From Salticus scenicus (taxonomy: Eukaryota > Arthropoda > Arachnida > Araneae > Salticidae): a stretch of DNA of 64,000 bases. The notes beneath the pieces were generated by a model. It was not told where the DNA came from. It saw nothing but the letters and a program-made list of their open reading frames with translations, and ran no database searches. Below are positions 55,092-64,000 of the stretch, piece by piece. The stretch covers positions 2,464,838 through 2,528,837 of the forward strand of contig CAWVNO010000515.1 in NCBI GenBank assembly GCA_963930645.1. The letters run 5' to 3'. The stretch's first letter is position 1. Each line of letters starts with the position of its first letter. Made by a program: the position numbers and the translations under genes.

Positions 55092-56639
55092 GGTCTATAT
55101 ATTATTTCTAAATTATATACGTACCCCATAGCGTACTTAAATTAGCACGGTAAGAAAGAAGCTTAATTGAACTTGAACAATATCCTTCGGACAATATTCA
55201 TCAAGTCCCTAATTTATGTGAATTCTTTTGTGAGGCCTTCTGTATAAAAGATGAATGAAACATGCTTCCTATACCGAAATTCATGTAGTTGGCTACTTTT
55301 ATACTTTTTTAACACCACTTTAAATGAGTTGAAATTTTTAATTTATTTAATTTAATCAGTGCAAACTATTGCAGAATTTTGTAAATCGCTTATAATACCT
55401 TATTTCCATTAAAGATTTCTGTTAGTCAGAAAGCATAAAAGTTGGCAGCTATGAAAATTGTGCTTATCGTGGCACTCATGACAAAGAGGAGTAACTCAAA
55501 AAATTGCAAGTTTGAGTAAAACACTTGAAGTAAAATTTTAAGTAATTCAAAAAATCACGCTTTTGGACTAAGCCTTTTTTCTTTAAAGGTAGTATCTATG
55601 TCATGTCAAAGTGGCGTAACTGTTGGTTGTTTAGTTATAAGGGATTTATGATTGGTATCTGAAAAATTAATTTTGAGTTACATCTGGTTATTATGAGAGA
55701 TGAGAGCAACGATATGTCGCATTATTGTCTTATATTTATTAATAAAAAATAGCAATTAAAAAGAAAAAAAAAAATCTACAATTGATTCTAATTTTAAAAT
55801 TGAAGCTGTGTGTGTGTGTGGGGGGGGGGAGGGAATGAAGTTTTAAACAGATTTAATATTACAGACACCCTATATTTATTTTCTGAAGGCAGAAGGGGGT
55901 AGAGTAACTTCTTCGGGGGTGGGAAAGACAAATCTAGATGTAAAAGAAAATTCTTATCGCATGGTTAGTTAAGCGAGACTTGTTCGCAGATTTCCGAAAA
56001 GATTCGTAGTTCATTATGCTTTCACTATTGCCTGCTAAATAAAATTCGCTGAAAAGTGGACTTTTATAATGAGCTAGTTTAATATACATTTATCTAATAG
56101 AATTCCAAATAAATTATAGCATCTAATTTCAATCCCCCCACCCTCACCCTTTAAAGTGGCTTCTTTTACGTGTACTGTGCTTTTATATTCCGAGTTAGTA
56201 TATATTGGTAGGGAGTTTAAACATACATGGTTGTCTTATAATATAATTAAGAAATACGCTGAATTTCACGAATTGCATAGGAATGATGCGAAAAATATAT
56301 AATTTCCAAATTAAAACTTTATTATATGAAAAAAAGAAAAAAAAAATCTTATGAATAAATGAAAAACTGAATTATGATCAGTTTATGCTTTATTGCCAAA
56401 AATGTTTTATTTCAACAGTATAAATAACAGTTGCAAATCGTTATGCTTTTTGACAACCGCTAAAAGAAATGTTTCCACCACTAAAAGAATACCGCCATAG
56501 TGTTTAAACATCACCTTAAATAAATAATATTAACAATAATAATAATAATAATAATGATGATGATAAAAGACAATAATGATACATTTGCAACGAAATTTCA
56601 TTTGCATAATTTATCAGCCAGATGTATTGAGCTATTTCT
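55092..56639. other. AT-rich stretch, no recognised gene
   Basis: A GT-G tract (GTGTGTGTGTGGGGGGGGG) at 55811-55829, G-rich patches near 55895-55922 and (AAT)n near 56534-56555. No frame with recognisable coding character. Confidence 0.4.
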
Positions 56640-58036
56640 TATACGAAAACCCCAATAAGTTAAAGTTAGAGAAGTCGTTAAATAAACAAAAGAGAAATTA
56701 TAGTTGGGTGTTTGAGTATTTTTCTCCATACAGTATGATGTTTAATTTAAAACTATTGCACTTCAAATAATTTGGGTCTATAGATCATAATGATAAAAAA
56801 TTTCTCGTTGCGTCCCTGTAAAACTCTGTGAGTACTATATTCACCAAAATCTATATACGACGGTGATCTTTAATATATATATAAACTTTCAGCTCAACTG
56901 GATAAGGCATTTAAACGCTATCGCACTTTAAATAACTTGAGCCCGTAGACAATAATGACAAAGAATTTTTCTTTCTGTCCCTGTAAAAAACTATAAGTGT
57001 TAGATTAACTAAAATAAATAGGATTAGTGTTGCAGTGACCGATAACATACGTATCAATTTTCAGCTTATTCGAACAAAGCGTTTTGATGTTATCGTGTTC
57101 ACTCGCAGAGGCGCGCCGACCCGGTGTGCGAAGTGTGCGGCGCACACAGGCGCCAGGTAAAAAAAGGCGCCAGCTGAGAATGGATTATTTGAAAAAAAAA
57201 TGTATATATATATATATATTAAATTGTATTTCATAATCCTGGTCTGAAGCCATGTGACTAGTGTGGACAAAAGAGGCGCCTTGGAAACTGTATTGGCAAA
57301 GCTTGAGCTCGGAAACAGTTTTGCAAAAGGGTGCGTTAAAAGTGGATTTACTTGGTGAGGATGCACCTACCCTCAGAAATTTTTTTTTTGTCTTTTTTAA
57401 CATATCAAAGGATCCCTTTGAAACTTAAAAGTGCACCTTAATCTCTTTCCTCCCCCTCTTCTACCGGAAAAAGGCCATTGAGGCGAGTAAAAAGGCAACG
57501 TAATTCAGTTTCAAAAATGATAATTTAATAGATCCAGGAATTTTATAAAGTTGGTTGGTGGGATGGGTTTAACGTCTCACTAAATCTGCCTATTTTGTCT
57601 TCCTCTATTTGCCTTCATAACTGTACCGCGTTTTTGAGACTCCCTGTAGAAGATTTTTCCTTTTCTGCAAGATGCCCTTTTTATTTGTTTCTTTTAAAAT
57701 TTCCTTTTATGTTATATATTTCTTTTTCCTTAGCTATTCAATAAACTTATTATTATTAAGGTTCGAGATTCAGTTGACTTTCTGAATGATAACTATTCTT
57801 AAAACTTAAAAAGGAAAAAGAAAAGAAAAGTTAATATAGAGCGCTTAGTAGGCGCTGCACACAGGCGCTTGACAATGCTGGCGCGCCCCTGTTCACTCGC
57901 ATACATACACATATACATACATCACCGTAAAAATAGCAAAAAAGAACTCAGAAAACCTCAAAATGTACAAATACACCAAAATGTCAAAGATGAATTTTTT
58001 ATGATTACAATCTTTACATATGTATGGTCGGAAATT
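56640..58036 (-). mobile_element. Family B repeat, copy 5 (reverse), split by a hAT element
   Basis: On the plus strand it has AGTCGTTAAATAAACAAAAG and units with TGATAAAAAATTTCTCG, TTTCAGCTCAACTGG and AACGCTATCGCACTTTAAAT. A break at 57105-57892 leads to GTTCACTCGC again, then ACATACATCACCGTAAAAAT, TTTTATGATTACAATC and GTCGGAAATT. The 3' hairpin end appears truncated at the left. Confidence 0.7.
57106..57891. mobile_element. Non-autonomous hAT element, 786 bp, 8-bp duplication
   Basis: Ends CAGAGGCGCGCC and (inverse) CAGGGGCGCGCC, flanked by TTCACTCG on both sides (57098-57105 and 57892-57899). The 8-bp duplication and CAGRGGCG ends are typical of hAT. GGCGC-rich subterminal blocks occur at both ends. 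Two overlapping minus-strand frames (57061-57403) contain a piece like SKAPLLSTLVTWLQT but no transposase domain is clear. Confidence 0.88.
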
Positions 58037-58454
58037 AAAAGGGTAACACAACAGAAAATGCATTTTTAAGCATTTTCACTGATAGTCTGTAATGCAAGTG
58101 AACTTTTCTGTGTGCCCCTGTTCACAAAAATCTAAATATTTTATAGATTTGAGAAGCATTCCTTTTGAATCTCGATTACAGATTTGTTTGTTTTCAAAAG
58201 AGACTATCCACAGGTTTTGATGCATAAATTAGCGCTACGCTAAAGCGTGTAATGTCATAGCATAGAATAAGATTAAATCATTCTGAAGCAAGAAATGCGT
58301 TCGAAGCGCCGAAAGAAGATTTCGCATCAGTAATTATTACAATTGCATTATGTTTTCAAACAAATTGCTTAAGCAGTTAAATTGTTATAACTGTCAACCA
58401 AATAATTTATTTTAGAATTACATGATGTCAGTTACCAGAAAGTTTGCGTACGTA
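58037..58454. other. Unassigned spacer
   Basis: It includes a GC-richer patch (AGCGCTACGCTAAAGCGTG, 58232-58250). No gene was recognised. Confidence 0.4.
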
Positions 58455-58667
58455 CAGTCGGTAACAGAAGTCTGCGAACACTAGCAAAAATTCCTATATA
58501 AAAAAAGTACACTTAATACAGTTTTGTTAAATAAATCCTTGTGGAATCTTATTCTCAGTCAGTCTAAAAACGGGATTTGACAAGGATTTATTTAACAAAA
58601 CTGTATTAAGTGTACTTTTTTTATATAGGAATTTTTGCTAGTGTTCGGAGACTTTTGTTACCGACTG
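58455..58667. mobile_element. MITE, TA-flanked (family M1, copy 2), 213 bp
   Basis: CAGTCGGTAACAGAAGTCTG is inverted at the right end. TA lies at 58453-58454 and 58668-58669. The arms pair over nearly the whole length (for example ATTCCTATATAAAAAAAGTA) around a short centre. It matches 14277-14490 in length and layout. Confidence 0.88.
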
Positions 58668-59825
58668 TACTAAGTTTAATTTTTTGATAAAATTTTATTA
58701 TAGTTTCTTTATTCACAAGTAAATAATTATTTTTATTTATTTAGAAAAAAATAATTAATTATATAAAAATTAATAAATTATATAAAATTAAATAAATTAT
58801 ATAAAACTAATATATATATATATAAAGGATAACTGAATTAATAAATACGAGTTCTTTTTTTCCATAAATGAACGTGAGGCTAAATGTAAAATTATTTTAG
58901 CAGAGGATGAGATGAATTCACTCTCAAGAAAGAAATATGCAGTGCATTTAAAGAAATTTTCGTTTCAGAAATGTATTTCGTTAGTTATGCGGCAGATTGT
59001 AGTTAAAGAATTAAAAACAGAGTAATAAAAGGGATTTTCCATTTATTAAGTAGAATATAGGACTCTAATATTAAACTAAAATTTCTCAAGGATTGATTAT
59101 TTGTTTACAGTTGTTTTATGTTTTTATTTTTACTTTCACCTTAAATATATTCCTATTGGTTTTTATTTATTATATAGCAAGCGTTAATGAAGTTACCGCA
59201 ACTTTTGTGATTTTTTTTTTCTCTTTTCTAATTATTCAATATATATAAAATACGTGCATGTTTTTTTTATGCAACTGTATGATGACATTGTTTTTCTCGT
59301 TTCCGAAAAATTTCTTTTCTATGTAAATGTTAACAAATTCCATGTTTTTTCATAAAGTACACTGTTTTTTTGCGGGAAACAACGTCTCAAACAAGTCTGC
59401 CCATCCTGATTAGAAATTATTTTACTTTATAAATATTAATATGTCAGATTCCACGTATGAAAATCATATGCTGATACAATGAAGGAATTCACGTTTCCGG
59501 AAATATCAAATTTTCATGCATAAAGTATTTTAGAAGTTGTTTTGTTCTGAATTATCACTTTTACTTTTTTTTAATTTCTGGACATATGTTGTAAAGGTTG
59601 TCATATAGAGGGAATTCAGAAAAATAAAGGACATTAATTCAGTATGGATATTTGTTATAAATTTTTTGATATTTGATATCAGAACATTTAGTTCATGCTA
59701 TGTAATGTACAGTTAGGTCCCTTGAAATACCAGAAAGTAGCAAAATTCTAATGCTTGATATTTTGAAAGTTTGTGGATTATGTTATATCAAATATCTTAT
59801 GCATAGGTATAAGATACAATATATA
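58668..59825. other. AT-rich stretch, no recognised gene
   Basis: TA tracts near 58800-58830 and (AATTA) repeats. Nothing else is supported. Confidence 0.45.
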
Positions 59826-59827
59826 TA

Positions 59828-61246
59828 CACTGAAGGAAAAAAAAATCCCAACACCAAGAAAAAATTATTGTACAGTAATGAAATTTCAGCAATATATTTG
59901 TCTAGGTAACATATTTAATTGATTAAAGTTTCAAGATCACAGGCAGAGCCATTGGCGAGAAGAGCCATTTCAATTGTGAAATGTTGGTACATTAGTAACC
60001 GGTGTAACCGCCAGAATTTTGAATGCAAGTATGCAAACGTGCATGCATTGTGTCATACAGGTGTCGAATATCAGTTTGTGGGATGGAGTTCCATGCCTGT
60101 TGCACTTGGGCGGTCAATGCAGGGACGGTTAATGCTGGTTGTGGATGACGCTGGAGTTGTCGTCCAATGATGTCTCATACGTGCTCGAATGGAGAAAGAT
60201 CTGGTGATCTAGCAGGCCAAGGCAACATGTCGACACTCTGTAGAGCATGTTGGGTTACAACAGCGTATGAGGGCGAGCGTTATCCTGTTGGAAAACACCC
60301 CCTTGAATGCTGTTCATGAATGGCAGCACAACAGGTTGTATCACTAGACTGACGTACAAATTTGCAGTCAGGGTGCGTGGGATAACCACGAGAGTGCTCC
60401 TGCTATCATACGAAATTGCTCCCCAAACCATAACTCCAGGAGTAGGCCCTGTGTGTCTAGGCCGCAGACAGGTCGCTAGCAGGCGTTCCCCTGGCCTCCT
60501 TCTAACCAACACACGGCTATCACTGTGACCAAGGCTTTCATCAGAAAGCACAACAGATCTCCACTCCGTCCTCCAATGAGCTCTAGCTTGACACCACTCA
60601 CGTCCCAAACGGCAGTGGTTTGGAGTCAGTGGAATGCACGCTACAGGGCGTCTGGCTCGGAGCTGTCCTTGAAGTAACCGATTTGTAACAGTTCGTTGTG
60701 TCACTGTGGTGCCAACTGCAGCTCGAATTTCAGCTGCAGACGCAGTACGATTAGCCACAGCCATACGCCGAACACGGCGGTCTTCCCTCTCAGTAGTGCC
60801 ACGTGGCCGCCCGGAACCCGGTCTTCTTGAGGCAGTACCTTCCCTTGACCACTGCTGCCAACACTCATGCACAATGGATACATTGCTGCCAAGTCTTTCT
60901 GCAATATAGCGGAAAGAAAACCCACCTTCTCGTAGCCCTACTACACGACTTCGTTCAAACTCAGTGAGCTGTTGATAATGGCTTCTTCGTCTTCTTAGAG
61001 GCATCCTTGAGTAACATTAACCCACTACGTCAAATCTCAACTGCAAATTACGATCACGAACCTTACAGCGCTTATTTAAAGCAAACCTCATTTGCATGTT
61101 CATAGTGACGCTACTAGCGCCACACTTATGCTCGTAGCTCGAAATTTGAATCGACGTCATCTTTCAGATGTATAAACACGCCTACCAAATTTCGTTTATC
61201 TAGCACAGCTCCTTCCTGGTGTTGGGATTTTTTTTTTTCATCAGTG
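59828..61246 (-). mobile_element. Tc1-like transposon, 1419 bp, TA-flanked
   Basis: Ends CACTGAAGGAAAAAAAAATC and inverse (TTTTTTTCATCAGTG), both followed inward by CCCAACACCA. TA lies on both flanks (59826-59827, 61247-61248). One transposase gene, broken, is on the minus strand. Base composition of the coding part is near 50% GC, unlike the surrounding DNA, as expected for a recent arrival. Confidence 0.92.
59992..61004 (-). pseudogene. Tc1-like transposase, nearly full length, frameshifted
   Basis: ATG at 61004 opens 249 codons. Residues 1-110 form the paired-type helix-turn-helix DNA-binding region with a GRPR (AT-hook-like) motif at about 65-68. VVLSDES carries the first catalytic Asp (residue 155), after which a few residues are missing relative to the family (SDES-LGHSDSRVLV). 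GVMVWGAISYDSRSTL and GGVFQQDNARPH (second Asp, 241) follow. A single-base loss near 60260 ends the frame. In the shifted frame WPARSPDLSPFEHV gives the catalytic Glu, then a TGA where Trp is expected, then DIIGRQLQRHPQPALTVP, and the natural end NSGGYTGY at 59992. Two main lesions plus a small deletion inactivate it. Confidence 0.92.
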
Positions 61247-61419
61247 TATATGTAAAAGAATGAATCGCGTTGAAAATTTGCTTCTGGAAATCCAAATATA
61301 TTATTGAAGTTGCTTCATCATTATGCTAAATATTTTCGATACTATTTTCTTTAACATTTAGGTGAAGAAATTATTTGGAAATTTAATGAAATTTTCCAGC
61401 GTTGTTTAGTAGATTTACT

Positions 61420-61790
61420 CGTTTTGAGATATCGAAATTGTGACCACGATTTCATTAATTTTAGAAAATGCTTGTCTCTGAGACAAATGTTTCTGCAAAT
61501 TATATCCCAAGAAATTATGCAAAGAATTTTACCTAACAGTATTAGTTACATCTTAATATAAATTGGTCGTTAAATTTGTTGTGTATCGCTCAACAGGTGG
61601 CGTTGTTATTCTTCTGTTTTTATGACTTGCGTGACAGCTATAATTCATCTTTTATACCATAGAACCGCATCAACATGCTTTATAAAGTGCTATTTTATGA
61701 GGAACCACACTGATTTTATTTTGGTGCATTTTATCTGACTGGTGGCAGTGTTATGTTGCATATCCTCACTACGCTTGCGATAATATACGA
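61420..61790 (+). mobile_element. Degenerate fragment related to family A interior
   Basis: TTTACTCGTTTTGAGATATC, TTTTAGAAAATGCTTGTCT, ATATCCCAAGAAATTATGCA and CGCTCAACAGGTGGCGTTGT parallel, in order, the interior of family A copy 4. The ends are missing. Confidence 0.5.
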
Positions 61791-61799
61791 TACGATTTG

Positions 61800-62080
61800 A
61801 TAATACACGATACAATTCAATGAGCTGCTCTGCTATATTTTAACTAATGGTCAAGCGAGGTACTTTTTAAGTTCTATAGAATAAAAATAATAAGAATCTT
61901 TTTCATTACCCACAATACTAGAAGTAATAATATCGCACCATTTAAATAAATTTAGGCTTTGTTAATCTACATTAATAAATCAATATTAATAAAATCAGAC
62001 TTTTCTCTGTAAATTTCTCAAAATCAAAAAATGTTGCGATATCTTCAAGTTTCATACATCATGAAAGCCAAAAATGACTT
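61800..62080. other. AT-rich spacer, no recognised gene
   Basis: Nothing recognised. Confidence 0.4.
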
Positions 62081-62084
62081 AAGA

Positions 62085-62375
62085 AAAATTTCTGTGCGTG
62101 TGTGTGTTGTTGGGGGGGGGCGTTGTCTGTATGTCTGTAACGCCATTTTGGTCTGGGGTATCACGTGAGAACGGCTGGACGGAATTCAATGACACTTGCC
62201 AGAAATTTAGGTCTGTACCCAACATAAAATTATATCTATCAACTTTTGCGAAATCCCTTCCCATTCCTACTTGGGATGGAAGGAGGCAAAAGCACGTTTG
62301 TAAGCATAACTCGGCTCCAAATCACTTCACGGTGAAGAAATTGCACATGGGAAGATGATTAGAAATGAGCGCGCG

Positions 62376-62420
<45 letters not shown>

Positions 62421-63600
62421 TTTTGCGATTTTGAAATTTTTTAAGGAGCAGGGGGAGGGGGGGGGCTTCGCAAATTCCGGATTTTCGAGTAGAACTCTAC
62501 CAAAATGGTGCAAAAATGCTGAAAATAATCATGCATCTTCTTTAGGATATTTCCAAAAACACATTTTTTGCTTTTTGTGATTTTTGATTTTGGTGGAAGA
62601 GCGTTACGAGGGGCAAACTCAAGATTCCCTTTTTAGCGCTAAATTTGTCATGGTAAATTTATGGGAGCTGCGGTCACGAATTTTGGTGCCATGAATTGTT
62701 TATGAGTATCCGACTCCCATTATAACGGCATTTTACGAATTTTCCCCCTTTTCCCCCTTGTGCACTCTTAAAAATTTCTGTAAACTTAATGTAAATATTT
62801 ATCCAGAGTCTCTGTAAATTTACAGTAACTCTTTGTTAAAAGTGAATAATCGAGATTTTCGATCTTTATTCTGTATTTTTACCTAATTTTATTATTTATT
62901 TTTTTAATTAAAATTAAAAATGACTGTTTCTACTTTAGAAAAAGCATTCTTAGTCCAAAATATATTCTCACCAATAATTAATTAAATTAATATTAGTTAT
63001 TAGAGTGAATGTATAAAGTAAAGTTTTTTAACATCTCCGTTTTTATTTTTCTCTATAATTTTACGTAAGACTTAAGATAATACATTACACAGTAATGTAA
63101 TATCTTAATATTAACACAGTATTTACACAGTGTTTCCTGTTGAAATTTTTAACAATGTGGGCGGGGGCAATAAACATGTTTCCAAGCGTAGTCTTGCTCC
63201 AGATTATCTCAGAAAGATTAATTTTTATGTGTGGGTTAATTGAACGTACCCAACACGCGCTGTAAAGGGATTTTGTGAAATCCCCCCCCCCCTTTAAAGA
63301 CGGGGGAATACGCTTTCAAGACTAACTCTGCTTTAAATTATCCGAGGACAGCTAGTTTTTGATGTGTCGATTGGTTATACGTACCTACTATTCATACCAG
63401 AAAGGGATTTTACGAAATTTTACGAATCATTTTACCCTCCCCCTCCACCCCACCCCTATAGGAGGGGGGAAACACGTTTCCAAGCTTAAATATGCTCCGA
63501 ATTATCTTAGAAAAGCGATTTTTTATGTGTGGGTCAGTTATACGTAACCAACACGTAATATAAAGCAATTTTGCTAAATTCGCCATGTTTTTATTTTTAT
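62085..63600 (+). repeat. Degenerate repeat block (units about 140-165 bp)
   Basis: Units contain ACGTTTCCAAGC, CTCCRRATTATCT, TTTTATGTGTGGGT, ATACGTAACCAACACG and GGGATTTTGYGAAAT with C- or G-rich runs between. Copies start near 62283, 63165, 63306 and 63467. The leading part (GTCTGTATGTCTGTAACGCC, CACGTGAGAACGGCTGGACG) resembles a transposon leader. Frames here are repeat artefacts, including the poly-K/poly-F pair at 62365-62513. Confidence 0.6.
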
Positions 63601-64000
63601 TTATTTTTTATTGTACAGTGTAAAAAAGTTTTTTTTTTTTTTAAATCGCGAATTTTAACCGATTTTGACATAAATTAGAAATTGGCTACAAAGAGTTCAC
63701 ATTCCAGAAAACCGATTCATCAGAATAATCGCTTAATAATTTTAAAGAAAAATATTATTTAATTTAATTCACAATCAACAGTTTGCGAACTAGCGCTCTT
63801 CCAGATGAATATTAAAGATTTATTAGAAAATCAAGCAAACCTGTGTGAAACTTTCGCACTTTATTTCTTTTTTTATTTGCCTTTAAAATTTGAAACTGAT
63901 AAATCTTAAACTAATGCCTCCATCCAATTTTAATTTTAATTCATCAGAAGACAAATTTTTATTAGAGCCAAATTAATATTGCGAAATGGAACGCTAATGA
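63601..64000. other. AT-rich window end, no recognised gene
   Basis: A T run near 63630-63642. Nothing recognised. Confidence 0.45.

Noticed and set aside
57061..57403. Minus-strand frames in the hAT element as a transposase
   Set aside because: Only short pieces are open. No zinc finger or catalytic block is visible.

Overview
The window is AT-rich animal nuclear DNA made almost entirely of transposable elements and their debris. It has long A/T runs, di- and trinucleotide microsatellites, and no operons or long open genes. Helitrons, Tc1/mariner and hAT elements, a Penelope-like element and many short Helitron/Helentron-like repeats point to an arthropod, perhaps a spider or other chelicerate. 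That assignment is an inference and the sequence does not prove it. No complete host gene is visible, only five short exon-like reading frames of low to moderate confidence.

Region by region. 1-2.9 kb: two head-to-tail copies of a hairpin-ended repeat (family D). 2.9-8.2 kb: an old long-terminal-inverted-repeat DNA transposon (family E) that holds two tandem-repeat blocks ending in a Helitron 3' terminus, a solo LTR and a 210-bp palindrome. 9.3-9.5 kb: a candidate terminal host exon. 9.5-13.4 kb: families A, B and C. 14-17.6 kb: a MITE, a 1.8-kb inverted duplication and a Tc1-like end. 17.68-22.36 kb: the clearest structure in the window, a Helitron with both termini and a broken RepHel gene. 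It is split by a Penelope-like element (PLE) that has a GIY-YIG endonuclease frame, inverted pseudo-LTRs, two hammerhead ribozyme motifs and a 12-bp target-site duplication. 23-28 kb: two candidate host exons and a MITE nested in a MITE. 28-44 kb: further copies of families A, B and C, a short Helitron (32.6-33.6 kb), tRNA-like sequences and a mariner-like transposase fragment. 44.6-51.7 kb: two family A copies, one split by a 4.07-kb TA-flanked transposon. 52.4-55.1 kb: a Tc3-like transposon and two MITEs. 56.6-58.7 kb: a family B copy split by a hAT element, then a MITE. 59.8-61.2 kb: a Tc1-like transposon. 61.4-64 kb: degenerate tandem repeats.

The nesting gives relative ages: A inside B, E1 inside A, hAT inside B, PLE inside Helitron. 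The transposase and RepHel genes all carry stops or frameshifts, so this is mostly decayed material. The PLE endonuclease frame and its ribozyme cores are the best preserved parts. Families A, B, C and D share an unusual architecture: a 5' terminal hairpin, in A, B and D followed by AAAGTATTG; internal 120-180 bp repeats; an inverted copy of the 5' end near the 3' end; and a small 3' hairpin. This is the best candidate for an under-described element group.
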